A model generated the notes under the pieces. The model saw only the letters and a program-made list of their open reading frames with translations. It was not told the DNA's origin and searched no databases. The translations under genes were made by a program, and so were the position numbers. This document shows positions 8,715-17,992 of a stretch of DNA of 64,000 nucleotides, piece after piece. Origin of the DNA: Pseudomonas libanensis. GTDB lineage: Bacteria > Pseudomonadota > Gammaproteobacteria > Pseudomonadales > Pseudomonadaceae. Position 1 is the stretch's first letter, and each line of letters opens with the position of its first letter. Location: NCBI RefSeq assembly GCF_001439685.1, contig NZ_JYLH01000007.1, positions 1-64,000 of the forward strand, read 5' to 3'.

Positions 8715-9080
8715 TTGTCCAGACTCGCCGAATTTCGCGCAGCAGAAAAAGCCCTTCAAGAGCAGCTTGCGCAGCTGGAATCCTTGAAGAACGATGCAGG
8801 CCTGAAGAAAGAAATCGAATTCGAAGAAAAACTCAAGAAGCTGATGGACAGCTACGGCAAAAGCCTGCGCGACGTCATCGCCATTCTTGACCCAACCCCA
8901 CGCAAAGCCGGCGCAGCCGTTGCCGCGGCACCCAAGCAGCGGCGTGCGCGGGTCGTCAAGGTGTACCACAACCCGCATACCGGCGAGCTGATCGAGACCA
9001 AGGGCGGCAACCACCGCGGTCTTAAAGCCTGGAAAGAAGAGTACGGCGCCGCCACTGTAGATTCCTGGCTTCGCGGCTGA
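8715..9080 (+). CDS. mvaU: H-NS-like silencer of the MvaT family (MvaU/MvaV type)
   Basis: MvaT-family proteins coat A+T-rich DNA and silence horizontally acquired genes in Pseudomonas. The N-terminal coiled coil (SRLAEFRAAEKALQEQLAQLESL) matches MvaU/MvaV more closely than MvaT. The C-terminal DNA-binding part has the family core NPHTGELIETKGGNHRGLKAWK. The start is a TTG at 8715 preceded by GGAG at 8703-8706 with eight bases spacing, giving 121 residues as usual for the family; the upstream TTG at 8670 has no site. An intrinsic terminator follows directly. The symbol is by similarity; paralogues elsewhere in the genome cannot be seen. Confidence 0.88.
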   Translation: MSRLAEFRAAEKALQEQLAQLESLKNDAGLKKEIEFEEKLKKLMDSYGKSLRDVIAILDPTPRKAGAAVAAAPKQRRARVVKVYHNPHTGELIETKGGNHRGLKAWKEEYGAATVDSWLRG

Positions 9081-9099
9081 TCAACAGGCACTAAAAACA

Positions 9100-9121
9100 G
9101 AGCCCCGCCGACGCGGGGCTC
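9100..9121 (+). terminator. Intrinsic terminator of the MvaU-like gene
   Basis: GAGCCCCGC and GCGGGGCTC form a perfect 9-bp stem with a CGAC loop, 20 bases after the stop codon. The T-run behind it is weak (TTGTGCTTT). Confidence 0.8.
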
Positions 9122-9193
9122 TTGTGCTTTATAGGTTCGAAAACGAACTTTTCCAATCGCTCATTTTGTTCAGATTCGCTCAACTTGGCCGAG

Positions 9194-9730
9194 TCATAAT
9201 TTCAGGCTATTACGCACCGAACTCACTTCATCCTTGCTTGCGTCATAGGCTTGCACCTGGCCTGCGTATGAAAAGACATAGGCTTTATCGACATCCACTG
9301 CACCGACTAATGTCTGTGACAGAACGTGCCGGCCATTCTCGGTAATCACACAAGTAGTTTCGAGCGCTTCGAGACGACTCAATGTGCTGGGGTGCATTTT
9401 GCTGCACACGCTTTGATAACCGCTTCGGGCAAAATCCTTCTGGATGGATTTGCGCATCTCAAGCAATACGCCTGGAAGATTAACTTTATGTCCGTCTTCA
9501 ATCGGTGTACCGGTCAACTCCATAACCATCAGGGTCGCGCCATTTTCATCATTCTTGATCGCACGCTGGCGCGACACCGCTTGAGGCTTGGCGGGTGTTT
9601 CGCCGTCAGGCACGACTTCCTCGACCTGCCAACCACTGGGCCAGTGAATCTCCGGGTCGGCGGCCAGTACCAACGGACTGGACAGCAGCCCACACACAGC
9701 GCTCAACAGCAATCTACGAAACTCGATCAT
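9194..9730 (-). CDS. Exported protein of the DUF4946 type
   Basis: The start is set at 9730 (MIEFRRLLLS...), giving 178 residues and a signal peptide ending at LVLAA. The long upstream in-frame extension lacks any export logic. The mature part begins DPEIHWPSGWQVEEV, which I associate with the Pseudomonas DUF4946 family of unknown function. Two cysteines (SVCSKM and TTCVITENG) could form a disulfide in the periplasm. It is convergent with the MvaU-like gene and divergent from gloA. No catalytic motif is visible. Confidence 0.75.
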   Translation of the reverse strand: MIEFRRLLLSAVCGLLSSPLVLAADPEIHWPSGWQVEEVVPDGETPAKPQAVSRQRAIKNDENGATLMVMELTGTPIEDGHKVNLPGVLLEMRKSIQKDFARSGYQSVCSKMHPSTLSRLEALETTCVITENGRHVLSQTLVGAVDVDKAYVFSYAGQVQAYDASKDEVSSVRNSLKL

Positions 9731-9906
9731 TGCACAAAACACCCAAGGTTCAAGCAGCAAAGTTTGCGGCCCAGCCGGTGCGGGTCGCAAGGGCCGTGTG
9801 CGCTTTTTCATTTGGCGCAGCGGGCAGGCCTTGCGTATCATGGTCCGGCTGCACGGAGGCTGCCGCAAGCCAAGGGACCGCTTTGCCCCATTTTTCTGGA
9901 GGGCCC

Positions 9907-10428
9907 ATGAGCCTGCACGATCTGAATACTCTCCCGGGCGTCACCGCCCAGCCTGATACCGCTACGACGAACTTCGTGTTCAACCACACCATGCTGCGGG
10001 TCAAGAACATCACCCAGTCACTGGATTTCTACACCCGTGTCCTGGGGTTTTCACTGGTTGAAAAACGCGACTTCCCGGAAGCCGAGTTCAGCCTGTACTT
10101 CCTGGCCCTGGTGGACAAGGCCCAGATCCCGGCCGACGCCGCCGAGCGCACCCAGTGGATGAAGTCGATCCCGGGCATCCTGGAACTGACCCACAATCAT
10201 GGCACTGAAAACGACGCCGACTTCGCTTACCACAACGGCAATACTGACCCGCGTGGCTTTGGCCATATCTGCATCTCGGTGCCGGATATTGTCGCGGCAT
10301 GCGAGCGTTTTGAAGCACTGGGCTGCGACTTCCAGAAGCGCCTGACGGATGGCCGCATGAAGAGCCTCGCCTTCATCAAAGACCCGGATGGCTACTGGGT
10401 CGAGATTATCCAGCCAGCGCCGATGTAA
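9907..10428 (+). CDS. gloA: Lactoylglutathione lyase (glyoxalase I)
   Basis: Glyoxalase I isomerises the methylglyoxal-glutathione hemithioacetal to S-lactoylglutathione. The 173-residue protein starts at ATG 9907 behind CTGGAGG. Metal and substrate blocks are intact: NHTMLRVKN with the first His, LELTHNHGTEND with Glu/His, RGFGHICISVPD with the second His, and KDPDGYWVEIIQP with the last Glu. The long form with an N-terminal TNFVFNHTMLRVK region is the zinc-type enzyme seen as one of several GloA paralogues in Pseudomonas. It stands alone, closed by a bidirectional terminator. Confidence 0.93.
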   Translation: MSLHDLNTLPGVTAQPDTATTNFVFNHTMLRVKNITQSLDFYTRVLGFSLVEKRDFPEAEFSLYFLALVDKAQIPADAAERTQWMKSIPGILELTHNHGTENDADFAYHNGNTDPRGFGHICISVPDIVAACERFEALGCDFQKRLTDGRMKSLAFIKDPDGYWVEIIQPAPM

Positions 10429-10448
10429 TCCTCGCACGACAGAAAACA

Positions 10449-10480
10449 AAAAGCCCCATGAGTAATCATGGGGCTTTTTT
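10449..10480. terminator. Bidirectional terminator between gloA and ahpF
   Basis: AAGCCCCATGA (10451-10461) pairs perfectly with TCATGGGGCTT (10466-10476) around a GTAA loop, with A-run before and T-run after, so it can stop both convergent genes. Confidence 0.9.
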
Positions 10481-10491
10481 CAAGGGCTCGG

Positions 10492-12057
10492 TTATGCCGG
10501 AGCCGACGTACGAATCAAGTGATCAAAGGCGCTCAACGAAGCCTTGGCCCCCTCACCTACCGCGATCACAATCTGCTTGTAAGGCACGGTAGTGACGTCA
10601 CCGGCGGCAAACACGCCTGGCAATGAGGTCTCGCCACGGGCATCGACGATGATCTCGCCGCGCGGGGTCAGTTCTACAGTGCCCTTGAGCCAATCGGTGT
10701 TGGGCAGCAAGCCGATCTGAACAAAGATACCTTCCAGGTCGATGGTCTTGAACTCGCCGCTGTCGCGGTCCTTGTAGGCAAGGCCGGTGACTTTCTGGCC
10801 GTCGCCCTTGACTTCACTGGTCAGCGCGCTGGTAATCACATCCACGTTCGGCAGGCTATAGAGCTTGCGTTGCAATACCGCATCAGCGCGCAACTTGCTG
10901 TCGAACTCGAGCAGCGTGACATGGCTGACGATCCCGGCCAGGTCAATGGCAGCCTCAACACCAGAGTTACCGCCGCCGATCACCGCCACGCGCTTGCCCT
11001 TGAACAATGGGCCGTCGCAGTGCGGGCAGAAGCACACGCCCTTGGCCTTGTATTCCTGCTCGCCCGGAACGCCCATCTCTCTCCAGCGGGCGCCAGTGGC
11101 CAGGATCACAGTCTTGGACTTGAGGGTCGCGCCGCTTTCGAAGCGAATTTCGTGCAACTCACCAGGAGTTTTCGCCGGAACCAGGCTACTGGCACGTTGC
11201 AGATTCATGATGTCCACGTCGTACTGGCGCACATGCGCTTCCAACGCACTGGCCAGCTTCGGCCCTTCGGTTTCCTGTACCGAGATAAAGTTCTCGATCG
11301 ACATGGTGTCCAGTACCTGGCCACCAAAACGCTCGGCGGCAACACCGGTACGAATGCCTTTGCGCGCCGCATAGATGGCTGCCGAAGAACCGGCCGGGCC
11401 ACCGCCGACGACGAGTACGTCAAAGGCGTCTTTTGCGCTGATCTTTTCCGCGGCTTTTTCGATGCCGCTGGTGTCGAGCTTGGCAAGGATTTCTTCCAGG
11501 CCCATGCGGCCCTGGCCGAAGTTGACCCCGTTCAAGTAGACACTCGGCACCGCCATGATCTGGCGCTCGTCGACCTCGGCCTGGAACAGCGCACCGTCGA
11601 TGGCGACGTGGCGGATGTTCGGGTTCAGCACGGCCATCAGGTTCAAGGCCTGGACCACGTCCGGGCAGTTCTGGCACGACAGCGAGAAGTAAGTCTCGAA
11701 GCTGAACTCGCCTTTGAGCGCGCGAATCTGTTCAATCACCTCGACACTGGCCTTCGACGGGTGGCCACCGACTTGCAGCAGAGCCAGCACCAACGAAGTG
11801 AATTCATGACCCATGGGGATGCCGGCGAAACGCAGGCTGATATCAGCACCCGGGCGGTTGATGGAGAACGATGGCTTGCGCGTATCATCGCCATCGGTTT
11901 TCAGTGTAATCAGCGTGGTGAGGCTGACGACGTCCTGTAAAAGGGCAAGCATTTCCTGGGATTTCGCGCCGTCGTCGAGGGAGGCGACGATCTCGATCGG
12001 CTGGGTGACCCGTTCCAGGTATGACTTCAACTGAGCTTTAAGATTGGCGTCCAACAT
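10492..12057 (-). CDS. ahpF: Alkyl hydroperoxide reductase subunit F
   Basis: AhpF passes electrons from NAD(P)H through FAD and two redox dithiols to AhpC. The protein has 521 residues, the normal length. The N-terminal thioredoxin-like double domain carries CQNC at 128-131. The FAD site [10 protein letters not shown] is near 218-227, the second redox pair CPHC is at 343-346, and the NAD site [10 protein letters not shown] follows. It lies 130 bp downstream of ahpC on the same strand, separated by a hairpin, so part of the ahpC transcript may read through. Induction by OxyR is expected from the family. Confidence 0.96.
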   Translation of the reverse strand: MLDANLKAQLKSYLERVTQPIEIVASLDDGAKSQEMLALLQDVVSLTTLITLKTDGDDTRKPSFSINRPGADISLRFAGIPMGHEFTSLVLALLQVGGHPSKASVEVIEQIRALKGEFSFETYFSLSCQNCPDVVQALNLMAVLNPNIRHVAIDGALFQAEVDERQIMAVPSVYLNGVNFGQGRMGLEEILAKLDTSGIEKAAEKISAKDAFDVLVVGGGPAGSSAAIYAARKGIRTGVAAERFGGQVLDTMSIENFISVQETEGPKLASALEAHVRQYDVDIMNLQRASSLVPAKTPGELHEIRFESGATLKSKTVILATGARWREMGVPGEQEYKAKGVCFCPHCDGPLFKGKRVAVIGGGNSGVEAAIDLAGIVSHVTLLEFDSKLRADAVLQRKLYSLPNVDVITSALTSEVKGDGQKVTGLAYKDRDSGEFKTIDLEGIFVQIGLLPNTDWLKGTVELTPRGEIIVDARGETSLPGVFAAGDVTTVPYKQIVIAVGEGAKASLSAFDHLIRTSAPA

Positions 12058-12100
12058 ACGGGCGATTTCCTATTGATTCGGTTTATTGCAGACAAAAAAA

Positions 12101-12125
12101 CGCCCGAGCGAATCTCGCCCGGGCG
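12101..12125. terminator. Hairpin between ahpC and ahpF
   Basis: CGCCCG and CGGGCG form the outer stem with an inner GCG/CGC pair; A-runs and T-runs flank both sides. It probably attenuates transcription from ahpC into ahpF, giving more AhpC than AhpF. Confidence 0.75.
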
Positions 12126-12187
12126 TTTTGAGGGCGGATGCAGCTTACTTAAGTGCGGATTCCCGCCCTTGATGCGTCTTCACAGAC

Positions 12188-12751
12188 TTAGATCTTGCCG
12201 ACCAGGTCCAGGGACGGAGCCAGGGTGGCCTCGCCTTCTTTCCACTTGGCTGGGCAGACTTCGCCTGGGTGGGCAGCGACATACTGAGCGGCCTTGATCT
12301 TGCGCAGCAGCTCGGAAGCGTCACGGCCAACACCGCCGTCGTTCAGTTCAACGATCTTGATCTGACCTTCTGGGTTGATGACGAAAGTACCGCGGTCTGC
12401 CAGGCCGGCTTCTTCAATCAGCACGTCGAAGTTGCGCGAGATGGTCAGGGTTGGGTCGCCGATCATGGTGTACTGGATCTTGCCGATGGCTGGCGAAGTG
12501 TTGTGCCAGGCAGCGTGGGCGAAGTGGGTGTCGGTGGACACGCTGTAGATCTCGACGCCCAGTTTCTGAAATTCGGCGTAGTTGTCAGCCAGGTCTTCCA
12601 GTTCGGTTGGGCAAACGAAGGTGAAGTCAGCTGGGTAGAAGAACACGACTGACCACTTGCCTTTCAGGTCAGCATCGGTCACATCGACGAAGCTGCCGTT
12701 TTTGAAAGCGGTGGCTTTAAACGGTTTTACTTGGCTGTTGATGATAGGCAT
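12188..12751 (-). CDS. ahpC: Alkyl hydroperoxide reductase subunit C (peroxiredoxin)
   Basis: AhpC is the 2-Cys peroxiredoxin that reduces H2O2 and organic peroxides and is recycled by AhpF. The 187-residue protein has the peroxidatic Cys47 in FTFVCPTE and the resolving Cys166 in EVCPAKW, with the [14 protein letters not shown] segment of the AhpC/Prx1 class. A Shine-Dalgarno (GGAG on the minus strand) lies shortly before the ATG at 12751. A putative OxyR site lies about 90-107 bp upstream. Confidence 0.97.
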   Translation of the reverse strand: MPIINSQVKPFKATAFKNGSFVDVTDADLKGKWSVVFFYPADFTFVCPTELEDLADNYAEFQKLGVEIYSVSTDTHFAHAAWHNTSPAIGKIQYTMIGDPTLTISRNFDVLIEEAGLADRGTFVINPEGQIKIVELNDGGVGRDASELLRKIKAAQYVAAHPGEVCPAKWKEGEATLAPSLDLVGKI

Positions 12752-12841
12752 CGTTGACTCTCCGTCAGGGGTTAGTAAGTTGATGAGATGAATCCTACCG
12801 GCTCTCTCGGTCGATGGCTCATTGGCAAACCTGATGTTGAC

Positions 12842-12858
12842 GATTGGTTTTCTCTATC
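12842..12858 (-). promoter_or_regulatory. Candidate OxyR site upstream of ahpC
   Basis: The 17-bp stretch has the form GATtGGTT-N-ttctCTATC. It matches the palindromic OxyR consensus GATAGGTT-N-AACCTATC at 12 of 16 defined positions, including both outer GATxGG and CTATC blocks. It sits 91-107 bp before the ahpC start, a normal place for an activator site. I did not find a clear second half of the tandem OxyR arrangement. Confidence 0.4.
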
Positions 12859-12884
12859 AGGTAACAGTATTAATAGAAGAAATC

Positions 12885-13817
12885 TCACAACAGCGGTTGG
12901 GTGGCCAGGGTCATACCAAGAAATGGCGTCGCTTCAACATAGCGCATGGCGGATTTCATGTCGCTCCAACCGACGTAACTCATCAGTGACTTCAAATCCC
13001 AGCCACTGCGATGCGCCCAGGTAGCGAAGCCTCGACGCAGGGAATGACTGGTGTATTGCTCAGCCGCAATGCCAGCGCGTTCAAGAGCCTGGCGCAATAA
13101 GGGGATCACACTGTTGGGGTGCAAGCCCTCCTCGCCCAGGTTGCCCCAGCGGTCAATGCCGCGGAAGACCGGGCCGCGCACCAGGGCCGAGACGCTGAGC
13201 CATTCGCTGTAGGCCTGCACTGGACAAAGGCGCAGCAGCGCCGGGGTCTGGTAAGTCTTGCCGAGATTGTCCCGGTCGCTTTTGCTGCGCGGCAGGTAGA
13301 GGCTGATGCCGGCACCGGGCACTGCCTGGACATGCTCGATACTCAACCGACACAGCTCATCACTGCGAAAGCCGCGCCAGAAGCCCAGCAGGATCAGCGC
13401 GGTGTCGCGTTTGGCGCGCAGCAATCGAGGGCTGTCCTGATCAGTAGCGGCCTGCCTCGCCTCACTTTCGAGGGACGCTACTACCTGCTCCAAGTGCCTG
13501 AGCTGCAAAGGCTCGGCCTGCCTTTCTCGCGCCGGGTGCACCGCACGGATCCCCTTGAGCACCTTGCGCACCACCGGCGCCTTGGTCGGGTCGGCGAAGC
13601 CTTGGCTGACATGCCATTGCGCCAAGGCCGAAAGCCGCAGCTTAAGGGTGTTCACCGCCAGCACGCCGGCGTGCGCCACGAGGTAACGCGCCACGCTGTC
13701 GCTGGTGGCGGGCAGGAACCCGCCCCACGTCACTTCGAAATGCTCGATGGCAGCCCGATAGCTGCGGCGCGTGTTGTCACGGGTGGCGGCGTCTAGGTAT
13801 CGATCCAGGTCGCTCAT
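12885..13817 (-). CDS. Tyrosine recombinase (phage-type integrase family)
   Basis: A 310-residue site-specific recombinase with the SAM-like N-terminal DNA-binding half (about 1-100) and a catalytic half. The catalytic residues appear intact: Arg in GFRSDEL, Lys in SKSDRDN, H-x-x-R in SHSLRRGF, Trp in VGWSD and the nucleophile Tyr in MRYVE. I start at ATG 13817 (MSDLDRYLD). It is divergent from a KfrA-like gene with about 170 bp between, and no phage or plasmid genes flank it. This suggests a stable chromosomal recombinase-regulator pair rather than a recent mobile element. Its recombination site is not identifiable here. Confidence 0.85.
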   Translation of the reverse strand: MSDLDRYLDAATRDNTRRSYRAAIEHFEVTWGGFLPATSDSVARYLVAHAGVLAVNTLKLRLSALAQWHVSQGFADPTKAPVVRKVLKGIRAVHPARERQAEPLQLRHLEQVVASLESEARQAATDQDSPRLLRAKRDTALILLGFWRGFRSDELCRLSIEHVQAVPGAGISLYLPRSKSDRDNLGKTYQTPALLRLCPVQAYSEWLSVSALVRGPVFRGIDRWGNLGEEGLHPNSVIPLLRQALERAGIAAEQYTSHSLRRGFATWAHRSGWDLKSLMSYVGWSDMKSAMRYVEATPFLGMTLATQPLL

Positions 13818-13936
13818 TGGCGTCCTTCGTACTGTTGGCGGATGGGTTGGCAAGGAAAATCCCTATGACACGGGATAATACGCCAATATCCCGCCTGTTA
13901 AATCATCAATTTCAACGAATTTTTAGACATGCTATA

Positions 13937-13959
13937 GTACGTATATACATAATACGTAC
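13937..13959. promoter_or_regulatory. Perfect inverted repeat in the integrase/KfrA intergenic region
   Basis: GTACGTAT (13937-13944) and ATACGTAC (13952-13959) are perfect 8-bp arms around a 7-bp A+T spacer. It lies 26 bp before the KfrA-like start. A plausible promoter, TAGACA at 13924-13929 and TACATA at 13946-13951 (16 bp spacing), places the -10 inside the dyad. KfrA proteins of plasmids bind their own promoter, so this is the obvious operator candidate. It could also affect the divergent recombinase gene. Confidence 0.6.
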
Positions 13960-13985
13960 CACATTATCAAATCGACGGAGACCCC

Positions 13986-15002
13986 ATGGCTCGCGGCGGC
14001 ATAAACAAAGCAGTAGTTCAGACGGCACGCCTGGCAATCCTCGCCCGTGGCGAAAACCCCAGCATCGATGCCGTTCGTATCGAGATGGGCAATACCGGCT
14101 CGAAAACCACCATTCATCGCTATTTGAAGGAGCTGGACGAGAGCCAGACCCGCCAGGCGATCACCCAGGCGCCGATTGACGACGAGCTGGGCGAACTGGT
14201 CGCGCGCCTGGCCCAGCGCTTGAAAGAGAAAGCCCAGGAGCCGATTGACCTGGCCCTGGCGCAATTCGAACAACAGAAAGCCGCCCTGCTCGCCCAGGTT
14301 GAAACCTTGGAAGAGGCGCACGCCCAGCTCAGGCAGCAATTGGATATCCAGGCCGCGGCCCTGAAGGAAGAAAGCGCCGCCCTGCAAACCGCCAGCACCA
14401 GCCTGCAGGCCGAACAGACCCGCAACGCCGGGCTGAGCCAGGCGTGCAGCGATTACGAGCTAAGGATCAGCGACAAGGACGAGCAAATTCGCTCACTGGA
14501 AGAAAAGCACCTGCATGCCCGGGATGCGCTTGAGCATTACCGCAATGCAATCAAGGAACAGCGTGAACAGGAGCAGCGCCGCCATGAAGGTCAGCTGCAA
14601 CAGATCCAGGCCGAGCTGCGCCAGGCCCAGCAAAGCGCACTGGTGCGCCAGGATGAAATCACCCAGTTGCATCGGGACAATGAACGCCTACTGATTGAGC
14701 AGCGTGTGACGGTCAAGGAACTCAATGCGCTGCAAGAGCAGGTCCGCAAGGATCAAGCCGCACAGCTCAAACTGAACGAGCAGCTCAGCCGCATCGACAG
14801 CGAGCGCACCCTGCTCCAGGAACGCTTGCGTGTTGCCATGCAGGACAGTCAGTCACGCCAGGAGGCGCTGCTTGAGCACCAACGGCACAACAAGGCGCTG
14901 GAACTGGACCTGGTCAAGGCCCAGGCCCGTATCGACGCGCTGCGCCTGGCGGCCGTCGTTGCGACGGCGCCAGAGGCAACGGAGCCAACGGAGCCAACCT
15001 GA
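13986..15002 (+). CDS. KfrA-like DNA-binding protein with long coiled coil
   Basis: A 338-residue protein. Its first 60 residues match the KfrA N-terminal DNA-binding domain (VVQTARLAILARGENPSIDA, GSKTTIHRYLKEL). Residues from about 85 to 320 are an almost uninterrupted Gln/Glu/Leu-rich coiled coil, and the tail is Thr/Pro/Glu-rich. KfrA of broad-host-range plasmids is an autorepressor that also helps partition. GGAG lies before the ATG. The stop is adjacent to the end of the convergent gor gene. A chromosomal copy beside a tyrosine recombinase might organise DNA or control that recombinase; this is inference. Confidence 0.82.
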   Translation: MARGGINKAVVQTARLAILARGENPSIDAVRIEMGNTGSKTTIHRYLKELDESQTRQAITQAPIDDELGELVARLAQRLKEKAQEPIDLALAQFEQQKAALLAQVETLEEAHAQLRQQLDIQAAALKEESAALQTASTSLQAEQTRNAGLSQACSDYELRISDKDEQIRSLEEKHLHARDALEHYRNAIKEQREQEQRRHEGQLQQIQAELRQAQQSALVRQDEITQLHRDNERLLIEQRVTVKELNALQEQVRKDQAAQLKLNEQLSRIDSERTLLQERLRVAMQDSQSRQEALLEHQRHNKALELDLVKAQARIDALRLAAVVATAPEATEPTEPT

Positions 15003-16361
15003 TCAGTCGGCCACAGGCGTGCGCATGGTGACGAATTCTTCCGCCGCCGTAGGGTGCACGCCGATGGTCTCGTCGAAATGCTGCTTGGTCGCGCCCGCCT
15101 TGAGCGCGATCGCCAGGCCTTGCACGATCTCACCAGCATCCGGGCCAACCATGTGGCAACCCAGCACTTTGTCGGTATCGGCGTCGACCACCAGCTTCAT
15201 CAGGGTCTTTTCCTGACAGTCCGTGAGGGTCAGCTTCATCGGCCGGAACCGGCTTTCGAAGATCTGCACCTTGTGGCCTTTGGCGCGCGCATCCTCTTCG
15301 CTCAGGCCTACGGTGCCGATAGTCGGCTGGCTGAACACCGCCGTCGCAATATTGGCGTAATCCACCGCACGGTATTGTTCGGGCTTGAACAAGCGCCGCG
15401 CCACAGCCATGCCTTCGGCCAGTGCCACGGGCGTCAGCTGCACACGACCAATGACATCACCAATGGCCAGGATCGACGGCTCGGCAGTCTGGTACAACTC
15501 ATCCACGGCGACGAAGCCGCGCTCATCCAACTTGACCCCGGTATTTTCCAGGCCCAGGTTGTCCAACATCGGGCGGCGACCGGTGGCATAGAACACGCAA
15601 TCGGCCTCCAGCACACGCCCATCCTTCAGAGTGGCCTTGAGGCTGCCGTCGGCTTGCTTGTCGATGCGCTCGATGTCGGTATTGAATTGCAGATCCAGGC
15701 CGCGCTTGGTCAGCTCTTCCTGCAAGTGCTTGCGCACCGAGCCATCAAAGCCGCGCAGGAACAGGTCGCCGCGGTACAGCAATGACGTCTGCGCACCCAA
15801 GCCGTGGAAAATGCCGGCGAACTCAACCGCAATGTAACCACCGCCCACCACCAACACACGCTTAGGCAGCTCTTTAAGGAAGAACGCCTCATTGGAGCCG
15901 ATGGCATGTTCGCGCCCTGGAATCTCAGGGATCTGCGGCCAGCCGCCGGTGGCGATCAGGATATGCTTGGCGGTGAAGCGCTCGCCGTTGATCTCCACCT
16001 GATGGGCATCAACCAGGCGTGCATGCCCTTCATGCAGGGTTACACCGCTGTTGACCAGCAGGTTGCGATAAATGCCGTTGAGGCGATTGATCTCGCGATC
16101 CTTGTTGGCGATCAGGGTCGCCCAATCAAAGTTCGCCTCCTCCAGCGACCAGCCGAAACCGCTGGCCTGTTCGAAGTCTTCGGCGAAGTGCGCGCCGTAT
16201 ACCAACAGCTTTTTCGGCACGCAGCCGACATTCACGCAGGTGCCACCCAGGTAGCGGCTTTCAGCCACGGCCACCTTGGCGCCAAAGCCCGCGGCAAAGC
16301 GCGCCGCCCGAACACCGCCGGAACCGGCGCCAATTACATACAGGTCAAAATCGTAGGCCAT
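15003..16361 (-). CDS. gor: Glutathione reductase
   Basis: This FAD disulfide oxidoreductase reduces glutathione disulfide with NADPH. The 452-residue protein shows the FAD site [14 protein letters not shown] (11-24), the redox-active disulfide C42-x4-C47 in [13 protein letters not shown], the NADPH-binding [11 protein letters not shown] and the C-terminal catalytic HPTAAEE. Length and motifs match GorA of Pseudomonas. Its stop abuts the stop of the KfrA-like gene, and galU lies upstream on the same strand behind its own terminator, so gor is probably transcribed separately. Confidence 0.95.
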   Translation of the reverse strand: MAYDFDLYVIGAGSGGVRAARFAAGFGAKVAVAESRYLGGTCVNVGCVPKKLLVYGAHFAEDFEQASGFGWSLEEANFDWATLIANKDREINRLNGIYRNLLVNSGVTLHEGHARLVDAHQVEINGERFTAKHILIATGGWPQIPEIPGREHAIGSNEAFFLKELPKRVLVVGGGYIAVEFAGIFHGLGAQTSLLYRGDLFLRGFDGSVRKHLQEELTKRGLDLQFNTDIERIDKQADGSLKATLKDGRVLEADCVFYATGRRPMLDNLGLENTGVKLDERGFVAVDELYQTAEPSILAIGDVIGRVQLTPVALAEGMAVARRLFKPEQYRAVDYANIATAVFSQPTIGTVGLSEEDARAKGHKVQIFESRFRPMKLTLTDCQEKTLMKLVVDADTDKVLGCHMVGPDAGEIVQGLAIALKAGATKQHFDETIGVHPTAAEEFVTMRTPVAD

Positions 16362-16414
16362 TTCATTCTCCTCGGCAGGACGCCAGCATACCGACTTACA
16401 TGGGGCTGAAAAAC

Positions 16415-16436
16415 GAAAAAGCCACCCGAAGGTGGC
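16415..16436 (-). terminator. Intrinsic terminator downstream of galU
   Basis: On the minus strand GCCACC-TTCG-GGTGGC is followed by TTTTTCG; it separates galU from gor. Confidence 0.85.
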
Positions 16437-16465
16437 GTTCTCTTGAACAGACGGGCTAGCGTAAA

Positions 16466-17305
16466 TCAGTAAGCCTTGCCGGTCTTGTAGAAGTGCTCGA
16501 AGCAGAAGTTGGTCGCTTCGATGTAACCTTCAGCACCACCGCAGTCAAAACGTTGGCCTTTGAACTTGTAGGCAATCACGCAGCCATCTTTGGCCTGCTT
16601 CATCAGCGCGTCGGTGATCTGGATCTCGCCGCCCTTGCCTGGCTCGGTTTCTTCGATCAGCTTGAAGATATCCGGGGTCAGGATGTAGCGACCGATGATC
16701 GCCAGGTTCGACGGCGCGTCTTCCGGTGCTGGCTTCTCGACCATGTCGCGCACGCGGATCAGGCCATCACCGATATCGTCACCGGCGATTACGCCGTACT
16801 TGTTGGTCTGCGATGGATCAACTTCCATCACCGCAACGATGGTGCAGCGATACTTCTGGTAGAGCTTGACCATCTGGGTCAGCACGCCATCGCCTTCGAG
16901 GTTCACACACAGGTCATCGGCCAGCACGACTGCGAACGGTTCGTCACCGATCAGCGGGCGACCGGTGAGGATGGCGTGGCCAAGGCCTTTCATCTGGGTC
17001 TGGCGGGTGTAGGAGAACGAGCACTCGTCGAGCAGCTTACGAATACCGACCAGGTATTTTTCCTTGTCGGTGCCCTTGATCTGGTTTTCCAACTCGTAGC
17101 TGATATCGAAGTGGTCTTCCAGGGCGCGCTTACCACGGCCGGTCACGATGGAGATTTCGTTCAAGCCGGCATCCAGGGCCTCTTCGACGCCGTACTGGAT
17201 CAGTGGCTTGTTCACCACCGGCAGCATCTCTTTGGGCATGGCCTTGGTCGCTGGCAAGAAGCGAGTGCCGTAACCGGCTGCTGGGAACAAGCATTTCTTG
17301 ATCAT
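16466..17305 (-). CDS. galU: UTP-glucose-1-phosphate uridylyltransferase
   Basis: GalU makes UDP-glucose, a precursor for lipopolysaccharide, exopolysaccharide and trehalose or glucan synthesis. The 279-residue protein begins [29 protein letters not shown], which contains the nucleotidyltransferase signature and the conserved Lys of the KEMLP block. [10 protein letters not shown] carries the metal-binding Asp, and [10 protein letters not shown] is typical of bacterial GalU. The gene stands alone with its own terminator. About 300 bp lie between its start and the next gene on the plus strand; I see no other gene there. Confidence 0.96.
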   Translation of the reverse strand: MIKKCLFPAAGYGTRFLPATKAMPKEMLPVVNKPLIQYGVEEALDAGLNEISIVTGRGKRALEDHFDISYELENQIKGTDKEKYLVGIRKLLDECSFSYTRQTQMKGLGHAILTGRPLIGDEPFAVVLADDLCVNLEGDGVLTQMVKLYQKYRCTIVAVMEVDPSQTNKYGVIAGDDIGDGLIRVRDMVEKPAPEDAPSNLAIIGRYILTPDIFKLIEETEPGKGGEIQITDALMKQAKDGCVIAYKFKGQRFDCGGAEGYIEATNFCFEHFYKTGKAY

Positions 17306-17613
17306 ATGAGTCCTTACAAAGGGCTGTGCGTACGGAATTCGGCGCAGTCTAATCAGGCCGCAGTCACCTTACAATGGGTCCTGCTGGCGTTGCGATGTCA
17401 TCATAGAGAAAAAATGTCGGCGTAAGTTCCGCTGATCTTACAAAGGGCTTCACCAATGGTCAGGCAAAAAACGCCCGCCCCCTTTATTTAAAGGCTGCCA
17501 ACCGTTTTAGCACGCTTTCAGCCGCAGGACACTGGCCTGCAACATCTTGCCCGCCCCCAGGGTATTTGGCGCTATCATGGGCAGCTTGAATCCGACCACG
17601 AGATTGCCAATAG

Positions 17614-17799
17614 ATGTCAGAACCAAAAGGTGTAAACGGCTACCTGATCACACAGCGAGCGGACGGCTGGCACTTGATCAATTTCCACGGCGACAGCGTT
17701 GCCGGGACATTTGCCACCGAAAGCCAGGCGATTGCGGTCGCCGAAGTGTTTGTGGATGAAGCGGGCCATGCATCGAGCAAAAGGCCGAAAGGCAAGTAA
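17614..17799 (+). CDS. Small conserved hypothetical protein
   Basis: A 61-residue cytoplasmic protein (MSEPKGVNGYLITQRADGW...) without signal peptide or membrane segment. The pattern GYLIT-x7-WHLI-x10-AGTFATESQAIAVAE looks like a small alpha/beta domain in which a residue string mirrors sample-and-correct DUF2188-type folds, but I do not recognise the family with confidence. A clear intrinsic terminator follows within 20 bp, which supports a real monocistronic gene. No function can be assigned. Confidence 0.6.
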   Translation: MSEPKGVNGYLITQRADGWHLINFHGDSVAGTFATESQAIAVAEVFVDEAGHASSKRPKGK

Positions 17800-17815
17800 G
17801 CCTCCAATGCAGTAC

Positions 17816-17842
17816 AAGAAGCCCCGGTTAACGGGGCTTCTT
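17816..17842 (+). terminator. Intrinsic terminator after the 61-residue ORF
   Basis: AAGAAGCCCCG and CGGGGCTTCTT form an 11-bp stem around GTTAA; nearly symmetric, so it may act in both directions. Confidence 0.85.
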
Positions 17843-17992
17843 CGTGGAGGCGCCTATCTGGCTGAGGGCAAAGGGCGCACAGATCGAAGATCTTGTATCA
17901 GGGCCTGTGCACTTGGTGGCAGTTCGCTATAATCCGTGCCAACGCCCCACGACAGTGTCAGCGCCCTCCACTTCTCTTAACGATGACCCACT

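Noticed and set aside
10870..11940. 356-codon open frame opposite ahpF
   Set aside because: Antisense shadow of ahpF, which has all family motifs.
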